Source: an uncultured Clostridiaceae bacterium
GTDB taxonomy: Bacteria; Bacillota; Clostridia; Lachnospirales; Lachnospiraceae
Direction: 5' to 3'
Length of the DNA: 11,292 nucleotides
NCBI GenBank assembly: GCA_949948825.1
Contig: CATLIJ010000059.1
Span: forward strand, 1-11,292
This document shows positions 5,310-11,292 of this stretch, piece by piece. The notes under the pieces are model-generated. The model was not told the DNA's origin, did not search any database, and saw only the letters and a program-made list of their open reading frames with translations. A program made the position numbers and the translations under genes. Each line of letters starts with the position of its first letter. Position 1 is the stretch's first letter.

Positions 5310-8300
5310 ATGAACATACATTCCCATTTATTAGGAATCGATATTGGCTCTACCACAGTCAAAATTGCCATTTCCTGTAACAATCAGATTGTATTTTCCG
5401 ATTACCAGCGTCATTATGCAAATATCCAGGAGACACTTGCCCTTTTGTTGTCCAGGGCCAGAGAACAGCTGGGAGAGATTACTGTATGTGCCAGCATCAC
5501 CGGCTCCGGAGGACTTACCCTCTCCCGTCATTTAGGCATTCCCTTTACCCAGGAGGTGGTGGCTGTGGCTGCTGCCTTAAAGGCCGAGGCCCCAAATACG
5601 GACGTGGCCATTGAGCTTGGAGGCGAGGATGCCAAGATTATCTACTTTACCGGCGGCATTGACCAGAGAATGAACGGGATCTGTGCCGGAGGCACTGGCT
5701 CCTTTATTGACCAGATGGCTTCCCTTTTGCAGACGGATGCCATGGGGCTCAATGAATATGCCAAAAATTATCAGATGATTTATCCCATTGCCGCCAGGTG
5801 CGGCGTGTTTGCCAAGTCAGACATTCAGCCATTGATCAATGAAGGAGCTACCAGAGAGGACCTGGCTGCATCCATTTTTCAGGCAGTGGTAAACCAGACC
5901 ATCAGCGGCCTTGCTTGCGGCAAGCCAATTCGGGGAACTGTGGCTTTTCTCGGAGGCCCTCTCCACTTTTTGCCGGAGCTGCGCCGTGCCTTTACCCGCA
6001 CCTTAAATCTGGACGCTGCCCATACTGTAGCCCCGGACCATTCCCATCTGTTTGCCGCTGTGGGCGCTGCTATGAATGCCGGTCAGGACATTCGGTTCTC
6101 TCTGACAGATTTCATCAGCCGTTTGAATGCCGGCATCCAGATGGATGCGGAGCTTCACCGGATGGAACCTCTTTTCTCCTCCGAAAAGGAGTATGAAAGC
6201 TTTTGCAGGCGCCATGCCTGCCACAGTGTAAAAAAGGCTGACCTTTCCCAATATGAGGGAGACTGTTATCTGGGAATTGATGCTGGCTCCACCACTACCA
6301 AGGCGGCTCTCGTAGGGGCGGACGGAAGCCTTTTGTACCATTTTTATTCTGGCAACAACGGAAGCCCTCTTGCCACAGCCATCCGGGCCATGAAGGAGAT
6401 TCATGCGCTCCTGCCTGAAAAAGCCAAGATCGCCTGGTCCTGTTCCACTGGCTATGGGGAAGCTTTGTTAAAATCTGCATTTCTTCTGGATGAGGGGGAG
6501 GTGGAAACCATTTCCCATTATTATGCCGCCGCCTTTTTTGAGCCAGAAGTAGACTGTATCCTGGACATTGGAGGCCAGGACATGAAATGCATTAAAATAA
6601 AAGACGGAGCTGTGGACAGCGTCTTGCTGAATGAAGCCTGTTCCTCTGGCTGCGGCTCATTTATTGAAACCTTTGCCAAATCCCTCAACTACCAGGTGGA
6701 GGATTTCGCAAGGGAAGCCCTGTTTGCCGTAAGTCCCACAGATCTTGGCACCCGCTGCACGGTGTTTATGAATTCCAATGTAAAGCAGGCCCAAAAGGAG
6801 GGGGCCACTGTGGCAGATATCTCTGCCGGACTGGCCTATTCGGTGATCAAAAATGCCCTGTTTAAGGTCATCAAAATCACGGATGCCACAGATCTTGGCC
6901 AGCATGTGGTGGTTCAGGGAGGAACCTTTTACAATGACGCGGTTTTGCGAAGCTTTGAGAAGATCTCCGGATGTCAGGCAGTCCGTCCGGATATTGCAGG
7001 AATCATGGGCGCCTTCGGGGCAGCGCTGATTGCTAGGGAACGCCACAGCCATGTCCGCAAAACCTCCATGCTGCCTCTGAATAAAATCATCTCTCTTCCC
7101 TATGAGACCTCCATGGCCCGCTGTAAAGGCTGCACCAATCATTGCGTGCTTACCGTCAACCGTTTTGAAGGGGGAAGGCAGTATGTAAGCGGCAACCGGT
7201 GTGAGCGAGGCCTGGGAAAGGAAAAAGCCAGGAAAGAAATTCCCAACCTGTTTGACTACAAGTATCACCGGATGTTTGACTATGAGCCTCTGACTCAGGA
7301 CATTGCCCCAAGAGGAGTCATTGGGATTCCCAGGGTTCTGAATATGTACGAAAACTTTCCCTTCTGGGCAGTGTTTTTCCGGGAGCTGGGCTTTTCTGTC
7401 ACCTTATCCCCCCAGTCTTCCAGGAAAATCTACGAGCTGGGCATTGAGTCCATTCCCAGTGAGTCCGAATGCTATCCGGCCAAACTGGCCCACGGCCATA
7501 TTTCCTGGTTAATCAAGCAGGGAATCACAGAGATTTTTTATCCCTGCATCCCTTATGAGCGCAATGAGACTCCCCAGGCAGGCAACCATTACAACTGTCC
7601 TATGGTCACGTCCTACGCGGAAAATATCAAGAACAATGTGGAGGAGCTGGCAGAATTTCACATTCATTTTATGAACCCGTTCCTTGCTTTTACCAATGAG
7701 GAGGTTCTCACAAAACAGCTGATTGTGGAATTTGGAAAAGAATATCAGATCTCCTCTGTTGAGATTCAAAAGGCTGCCCACGCAGGCTGGGAGGAGCTTT
7801 TAAAATCCCGGAGAGATATGGAAAAGAAAGGGGAGGAAACCATTCAGTGGTTAAAGGAGCACAACCGGACCGGAATTGTTCTGGCCGGACGTCCTTATCA
7901 TGCGGACCCGGAAATCCATCATGGAATCCCGGAGCTGATTACCTCCTATGGTCTGGCTGTGCTGACCGAGGATTCCATCTCCCATCTGGCAGAGCCGGAG
8001 CGGCCTTTGGTGGTGACGGACCAGTGGATGTATCACTCCCGCCTGTACAAGGCTGCTTCCTTTGTAAAGCAGAACGATTTTCTTGACCTGATTCAGTTAA
8101 ACTCCTTTGGCTGCGGCCTGGATGCTGTGACCACGGACCAGGTCCATGATATCCTTGCCGGATCGGATAAGATTTACACAGTATTAAAGATTGATGAGGT
8201 CAACAACTTAGGCGCTGCCCGCATCCGCATCCGCTCTCTCATTGCTGCCCTTCGGGTACGCCGCCAGAAACACTATGAGCGGCATGTGGTGTCCAGCTCT

Positions 8301-9557
8301 TATAACCGGACGGTTTTTACCAGGGAGATGAAAAAAACCTACACCCTGTTGTGTCCTCAAATGTCGCCCATCCATTTTGATCTGCTGGAACCAGCCCTTC
8401 GGGCATTTGGCTACCGGATAGAGGTACTGAAAAACGATACCCGCTCTGCCATTGATGTGGGACTTCAGTATGTAAACAATGATGCCTGCTATCCGTCTCT
8501 CATTGTCATTGGTCAGATCATGGAGGCGCTCCTTTCGGGAAAATATGACCTGGAACACATAGCTGTGGTGATGACTCAGACCGGCGGCGGCTGCCGCGCC
8601 TCCAATTACATAGGCTTTATCCGGCGAGCTCTGGAAAAGGCAGGCATGGCCCATATTCCGGTGATCTCGGTCAATGCCAACGGAATGGAGACCAACCCAG
8701 GCTTTAAGATCACACCGCCTTTGGTGACAAAAGCCATGCAGGCCATTGTGTATGGGGATGTGTTTATGCGGGTGCTGTATGCCACCCGGCCCTATGAGCA
8801 GACTCCAGGCGCAGCCAATGCTCTTCACGAAAAATGGAAGGCCCGCTGTATTGCCAGCCTGTCCTCCAAATCTGCAGGCATGATGGAATTTGGGCGGAAT
8901 CTCCGGGGCATTATCCGGGAATTTGACGATCTGCCAAGAATAAATAGGGAAAAGCCAAAGGTAGGCATTGTGGGAGAAATCCTGGTAAAGTTCTCCCCTC
9001 TGGCCAACAACCACATTGTAGAGCTTTTGGAGGCAGAGGGCGCGGAGGCAGTCATGCCAGATTTGATGGATTTCCTTCTTTACTGCTTTTACAGCAGCAA
9101 TTTTAATGCCAAGCATTTGGGTGGAAAGCATTCTGCTGCCTGGTTGTGCAACCTGGGAATCTCTCTTTTGGAATATCTCCGGCGGGTGGCCCGCAGGGAG
9201 CTGGAAAAAAGCCGGCACTTTACGCCGCCCTCCCGCATCCGGGAGCTGGCTGGCATGGCCCAGGATTTTGTGTCCCTGGGCAACCAGACCGGAGAGGGAT
9301 GGTTCCTCACCGGCGAGATGCTGGAGCTGATTCACTCTGGCGTGAAAAATATTGTGTGTACTCAGCCCTTTGGATGCCTGCCCAACCATATTGTGGGCAA
9401 AGGTGTGATCAAGGAGTTGCGCCGCAAAAATCCCGGGGCCAATATCATTGCCATTGACTACGATCCAGGCGCCAGCGAGGTCAATCAGCTGAATCGGATC
9501 AAGCTGATGTTAGCAACTGCACAGAAAAATATGATGGATTGTTACAAATGCGTGTAA
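5310..9557 (+). CDS. Giant 2-hydroxyacyl-CoA dehydratase activase fusion protein
   Basis: 1415 aa from the chosen ATG; the frame opens 23 codons earlier at a TTG. Order of parts: first ASKHA/BadF-BcrA ATPase domain (about 8-270; LGIDIGSTTVK, ELGGEDAKI, GICAGGTGSF, RCGVFAKSD); second ATPase domain (about 320-590; LGIDAGSTTTK, DIGGQDMKC, EACSSGCGSF, RCTVFMNSN); a Cys cluster MARCKGCTNHC with GNRCERG (about 600-640); DUF2229 (about 665-840; PRVLNMYENFPFW, SESECYPAKLAHGH); then dehydratase-like segments (GRPYHADPEIHHGIPEL near 860, NNDACYPSLIVIGQ near 1055, TGGGCRASNY near 1090, CTQPFGCLPNHIVGKG near 1350). Both ATPase domains keep the two cysteines that in HgdC-type activases hold a [4Fe-4S] cluster. 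Those activases hydrolyse ATP to inject one electron into a dehydratase; here both partners seem fused. I recall such fusions as widespread in Clostridia, with substrate undefined. No operon partner is nearby. The gene is bracketed by inverted repeats, and its TAA lies in repeat copy B. Confidence 0.92.
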   Translation: MNIHSHLLGIDIGSTTVKIAISCNNQIVFSDYQRHYANIQETLALLLSRAREQLGEITVCASITGSGGLTLSRHLGIPFTQEVVAVAAALKAEAPNTDVAIELGGEDAKIIYFTGGIDQRMNGICAGGTGSFIDQMASLLQTDAMGLNEYAKNYQMIYPIAARCGVFAKSDIQPLINEGATREDLAASIFQAVVNQTISGLACGKPIRGTVAFLGGPLHFLPELRRAFTRTLNLDAAHTVAPDHSHLFAAVGAAMNAGQDIRFSLTDFISRLNAGIQMDAELHRMEPLFSSEKEYESFCRRHACHSVKKADLSQYEGDCYLGIDAGSTTTKAALVGADGSLLYHFYSGNNGSPLATAIRAMKEIHALLPEKAKIAWSCSTGYGEALLKSAFLLDEGEVETISHYYAAAFFEPEVDCILDIGGQDMKCIKIKDGAVDSVLLNEACSSGCGSFIETFAKSLNYQVEDFAREALFAVSPTDLGTRCTVFMNSNVKQAQKEGATVADISAGLAYSVIKNALFKVIKITDATDLGQHVVVQGGTFYNDAVLRSFEKISGCQAVRPDIAGIMGAFGAALIARERHSHVRKTSMLPLNKIISLPYETSMARCKGCTNHCVLTVNRFEGGRQYVSGNRCERGLGKEKARKEIPNLFDYKYHRMFDYEPLTQDIAPRGVIGIPRVLNMYENFPFWAVFFRELGFSVTLSPQSSRKIYELGIESIPSESECYPAKLAHGHISWLIKQGITEIFYPCIPYERNETPQAGNHYNCPMVTSYAENIKNNVEELAEFHIHFMNPFLAFTNEEVLTKQLIVEFGKEYQISSVEIQKAAHAGWEELLKSRRDMEKKGEETIQWLKEHNRTGIVLAGRPYHADPEIHHGIPELITSYGLAVLTEDSISHLAEPERPLVVTDQWMYHSRLYKAASFVKQNDFLDLIQLNSFGCGLDAVTTDQVHDILAGSDKIYTVLKIDEVNNLGAARIRIRSLIAALRVRRQKHYERHVVSSSYNRTVFTREMKKTYTLLCPQMSPIHFDLLEPALRAFGYRIEVLKNDTRSAIDVGLQYVNNDACYPSLIVIGQIMEALLSGKYDLEHIAVVMTQTGGGCRASNYIGFIRRALEKAGMAHIPVISVNANGMETNPGFKITPPLVTKAMQAIVYGDVFMRVLYATRPYEQTPGAANALHEKWKARCIASLSSKSAGMMEFGRNLRGIIREFDDLPRINREKPKVGIVGEILVKFSPLANNHIVELLEAEGAEAVMPDLMDFLLYCFYSSNFNAKHLGGKHSAAWLCNLGISLLEYLRRVARRELEKSRHFTPPSRIRELAGMAQDFVSLGNQTGEGWFLTGEMLELIHSGVKNIVCTQPFGCLPNHIVGKGVIKELRRKNPGANIIAIDYDPGASEVNQLNRIKLMLATAQKNMMDCYKCV

Positions 9558-9704
9558 CAGTTCACGGGGCGGGGAATCTGACCTAAATTTGGGTGTCAAG
9601 CTCGCTTGTAAGCCCAAATTTATGCCAGATTCTCCATCAGGCGAACGCCTGATGCTTCTTGTTCGTCGAAGACGGGCAAGAAGATGCTCCCCGTGAACAG
9701 TAAT
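9554..9704 (-). repeat. 150-bp structured repeat, copy B (right flank, inverted relative to copy A)
   Basis: The reverse complement of this segment aligns with copy A along its full length with about 18 differences and one 1-nt indel. On the plus strand the order is reversed: long hairpin first (9568-9634 region), then 9635-9654 (9-bp stem), then 9655-9683 (13-bp stem, GAA loop). Termini are GTAACAGTTCACGGGG on the left and CCCCGTGAACAGTAAT on the right. The left terminus overlaps the activase stop codon (TAA, 9555-9557). It lies in the 3' end of the activase transcript and could act as a processing or termination structure, although no long U-run follows any hairpin. Confidence 0.9.
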
Positions 9705-9733
9705 AAATATAAACGTAAAAAAGAAAATTTTGC

Positions 9734-9762
9734 TTGCCAAATCTACAATAATTTGTTATGAT
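9734..9762 (+). promoter_or_regulatory. Sigma-A promoter of rpmB
   Basis: TTGCCA (9734-9739), a 17-bp spacer and TATGAT (9757-9762); each box has one mismatch to consensus. Transcription should start near 9769, giving a leader of about 50 nt before rpmB. The promoter begins about 30 bp beyond the end of repeat copy B. Confidence 0.72.
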
Positions 9763-9818
9763 AATTATGTTGTGGGTTCCTAACAGGGGATAATTTGTAT
9801 GGTTAAGGAGGTGCGATC

Positions 9819-10004
9819 ATGGCTAAATGTGCAATTTGTCAAAAGGCTGCTCACTTCGGCAATAATGTGAGCCATTCCCATAGAAGATCCAATGCGATCT
9901 GGAAAGCCAATGTTAAGTCTGTCAAGGTTAAAGTCAATGGCGGCGCAAAGAAGATGTACGTATGTACTTCCTGTCTGCGCTCCGGCTTAGTGGAGAGAGC
10001 ATAA
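9819..10004 (+). CDS. rpmB: 50S ribosomal protein L28
   Basis: 61 aa, the usual size for bacterial L28, a small basic protein of the large ribosomal subunit. The sequence opens MAKCAICQKAAHFGNNVSHS and continues with HRRSN, the family hallmark. Two CxxC pairs (C4/C7 and C49/C52) show that it is the zinc-binding form; Firmicutes often also carry a zinc-free paralogue used under zinc limitation, which is not in this window. AAGGAGG lies 7 nt before the ATG. It is a monocistronic unit with its own promoter, and its TAA overlaps the first bases of the terminator stem. Confidence 0.97.
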   Translation: MAKCAICQKAAHFGNNVSHSHRRSNAIWKANVKSVKVKVNGGAKKMYVCTSCLRSGLVERA

Positions 10005-10048
10005 AAAATCGGCAGAAGACGGGTAAAATCGTCTTCTGCCGATTTTTT
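10003..10048 (+). terminator. Intrinsic terminator of rpmB
   Basis: AAAAAATCGGCAGAAGAC (10003-10020) and GTCTTCTGCCGATTTTTT (10031-10048) form a perfect 18-bp stem with a 10-nt loop, ending in a run of six Ts. The A-run on the left arm makes it potentially bidirectional, so it could also block read-through from the converging gerW unit. Confidence 0.94.
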
Positions 10049-10060
10049 GTAACAGTTCAC
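10049..10060 (+). repeat. Solo copy of the repeat terminus motif
   Basis: GTAACAGTTCAC here is identical over 12 bases to the left terminus of repeat copy B (9554-9565). It starts immediately after the T-run of the rpmB terminator. The body of the repeat is absent. It may be a remnant of a third copy, an unrelated short motif, or a target-like sequence. Confidence 0.35.
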
Positions 10061-10067
10061 ACAAGGC

Positions 10068-10094
10068 AGAAAAGAATATGCCGCTCATGCGGCA
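10068..10094 (-). terminator. Weak terminator candidate for the gerW unit
   Basis: Read on the minus strand, TGCCGC and GCGGCA (10079-10094) form a 6-bp GC-rich stem with a 4-nt loop, followed by TATTCTTTTC. It lies about 40 nt beyond the end of the 45-aa gene. The U-tract is interrupted, so termination may be partial and backed up by the bidirectional rpmB terminator. Confidence 0.38.
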
Positions 10095-10132
10095 CATCCC
10101 TTATCTTTTAATCTCAGAAAAAAACCGTTAAT

Positions 10133-10270
10133 CTAACAGCAAAATAAATGATACCCAAGAATCAGGCAGGCAATAATAAAAATCAAGGTTGAAATGGTCT
10201 CCGGAATGAACAGAAGAAGCGTCATTCCGATTCCAAAACAAAACAGCATCAGTCCAAGGACCCGCTTCAT
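10133..10270 (-). CDS. Small hydrophobic membrane protein (45 aa)
   Basis: An ATG at 10270 follows GGAGG by 5 nt and opens a 45-codon frame ending TAG. The protein starts MKRVLGLMLFCFGIGMTLLL and ends with ILGYHLFCC. It has two hydrophobic stretches (about 4-22 and 28-43) joined by a short turn (PETIS), so a membrane hairpin is likely. I recall short proteins of this kind (MKR-x-LG start, GY-x-LFCC end) in Lachnospiraceae, but no function is known to me. It lies 47 nt downstream of gerW on the same strand and is probably cotranscribed. It contains no catalytic motif; the terminal Cys pair could bind metal or be modified, which is a guess. Confidence 0.72.
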   Translation of the reverse strand: MKRVLGLMLFCFGIGMTLLLFIPETISTLIFIIACLILGYHLFCC

Positions 10271-10317
10271 AAGAACCTCCGGCTCTACCTTTTACTGCCA
10301 GTATATGCAGCAGCCTG

Positions 10318-10725
10318 CTATTCCATGCGTTCAGAATCCTCTGCTGCCATTTCCTTTGCTGCCTTCATGGCATCTGGCGAGATCTCCTTTTTTTTGCCGT
10401 CCGTAAATTTGCTCACAATATCCGGCACCATATCCAGAACCTTTGTGACTGCGTCCTGCTGCTTTACATTCACCAGCCGGGTCACGCCGTTTTGAATCAC
10501 CAACACTGCACTGGGACTCATTTTTGCGCTCAGTCCGCCTCCCCCGTTGTGCTTTCCATTGTCCGCAAAAGACCCTGCTGCCATGCCGCAGGTCACATCC
10601 ACCAGGGGAAGAATAATGGCATCATCAATCTTTACTGCCTCTCCTACCACAGTCTTGGTGGTCACAAACTGGTCCATGCCCCGGAACAGGGCCTCCACGG
10701 TTGATGTAAAATGGTTCTCTGACAT
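10318..10725 (-). CDS. gerW: GerW family sporulation protein (YtfJ)
   Basis: 135 aa, typical for the Spore_YtfJ family. In Bacillus subtilis this protein is made during sporulation and is needed for normal spore germination with some nutrients; its molecular role is not defined. Visible landmarks: an N-terminal helix (STVEALFRGMDQF), TKTVVGEAV at 23-31, a beta region IILPLVDVTCGMAAGSF, a glycine run at 61-64, and LSAKMSPSAVLVI at 65-77. The acidic C-terminal tail (KEMAAEDSERME) is variable in the family. AGGAGG lies about 5 nt before the ATG. The upstream gene on the same strand is a DUF2953 protein, the same pairing as ytfI-ytfJ in B. subtilis, which supports the call. The gap to that gene is 72 nt; I see no convincing promoter in it. 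Confidence 0.94.
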   Translation of the reverse strand: MSENHFTSTVEALFRGMDQFVTTKTVVGEAVKIDDAIILPLVDVTCGMAAGSFADNGKHNGGGGLSAKMSPSAVLVIQNGVTRLVNVKQQDAVTKVLDMVPDIVSKFTDGKKKEISPDAMKAAKEMAAEDSERME

Positions 10726-10797
10726 AGCTCCTCCTTCTCGTCCATGTAATCGGACATTTTTTCTAACAAAAATCTTTTTCCATTATAAATCTTTTCA

Positions 10798-11292
10798 TCA
10801 TAAATACTTTTTCAAAAGCTTCCGGAAATTCTGGTCAAACAGCATCCGCACCCCAATCCAGATCAAAGTTCCGATACGGATTCTTCCTTTGACCATTCCT
10901 TCGCCCTCCATGACCTTTTCTCCAAATACCGGAATCACTTCCACCTTTTGTGCATAAAAGCCATAAAAAGGACTGATATAAGTCAACACCTGGCCAGTGG
11001 TAAAAGGATCTTCAAAGCCAAAACGAACCCGTCCGGAAAGCTTTCCTGGCAGAATATGTTTGATTAAAGCCAGAAGCTGCCTTTTCAGCAGACGAAGGGT
11101 ATGGCGGTTGGCAGGGTCATTCCAAAATTCCACCAGCTTTTCCTTCTTGTTCTCCAGCTGTACAAACCTTTCCTTAAGCTGACGCAGCTTTTCCCTCCAC
11201 TGATTCCTTATCTTTTGTAGTTTCTCTTTGAATTGCTTCTTTATTCCCTGGAGCTTTTCTTTTAGTTGAGTCCAAAGCCCCAAAAGAGAAAG
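10798..11292 (-). CDS. DUF2953 protein (YtfI-like), 5' end beyond the window
   Basis: The frame is open to the right edge, so the N terminus is missing; about 164 codons are visible. A TTG at 11283 could be read as a start, but it has no room for a ribosome binding site and the family normally carries more sequence upstream, including a membrane segment, so I treat the gene as partial. The visible N-terminal part is a highly charged Lys/Glu helix, probably a coiled coil (LKEKLQGIKKQFKEKLQKIR). The C-terminal half has the DUF2953 pattern: LPGKLSGRVRFGFEDPFTTG, then SPFYGFYAQKVEVIPVF, and VKGRIRIGTLIWIGVRMLFD. Function unknown. It sits directly upstream of gerW, as in other spore formers. Confidence 0.78.
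   Translation of the reverse strand, partial: LSLLGLWTQLKEKLQGIKKQFKEKLQKIRNQWREKLRQLKERFVQLENKKEKLVEFWNDPANRHTLRLLKRQLLALIKHILPGKLSGRVRFGFEDPFTTGQVLTYISPFYGFYAQKVEVIPVFGEKVMEGEGMVKGRIRIGTLIWIGVRMLFDQNFRKLLKKYL

Noticed and set aside
8208..9389. 393-aa open frame on the minus strand
   Set aside because: It lies entirely inside the activase coding region, which shows clear family motifs on the plus strand. Its translation has no recognisable domain.
9558..9704. Copy B as an ordinary intrinsic terminator for the activase gene
   Set aside because: The stems are strong, but no run of Ts follows any of the three hairpins, and the same structure occurs inverted in front of the gene. It is better called a repeat that may incidentally affect transcription.

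Overview
The window looks like a piece of a chromosome from a spore-forming, Gram-positive Clostridia species, most likely a Lachnospiraceae member. The evidence is a GerW (YtfJ) sporulation protein beside a DUF2953 protein, a four-cysteine zinc-type ribosomal protein L28, a clostridial-style diaminopimelate decarboxylase, a very large 2-hydroxyacyl-CoA dehydratase activase fusion, and strong AGGAGG-type ribosome binding sites. The taxonomic placement is inferred from protein character, not from a database search.

Left part (1-5000, minus strand). Four tightly spaced genes read leftwards from one consensus sigma-A promoter (TTGACA, 17 bp, TATAAT; 4971-4999): a CorA-type metal transporter, a rhomboid-like membrane protein with a C-terminal zinc-binding tail, pyruvate kinase (pyk) and diaminopimelate decarboxylase (lysA). 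The leader ahead of corA is about 230 nt. It holds a 30-codon ORF with an excellent ribosome binding site, plus a hairpin close to the corA start. Beyond lysA, another promoter and ribosome binding site lead into an ORF of only 22 codons at the window edge.

Middle part (5030-9704). A single gene of about 4.25 kb encodes a multi-domain protein: two ASKHA/BadF-type activase ATPase domains, a DUF2229 region and dehydratase-like segments. It is bracketed by two copies of a 150-bp repeat in opposite orientation, about 88% identical by hand alignment. Each copy has imperfect terminal inverted repeats (consensus near GTTACWGTTCACGGGG) and three internal hairpins, the longest with a 24-bp stem. The terminus of the right copy supplies the gene's stop codon. 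This bracketed module is the most unusual structure in the window.

Right part (9734-11292). rpmB (L28) reads rightwards from a good promoter to a strong intrinsic terminator. Converging on it from the right are a DUF2953 protein (running off the window edge), gerW, and a 45-aa membrane protein with a GGAGG ribosome binding site that is easily missed because of its size.

The genes are mostly housekeeping: lysine/cell-wall precursor supply, glycolysis, ion transport, translation and sporulation. The exception is the repeat-flanked activase, whose substrate cannot be read from the sequence.
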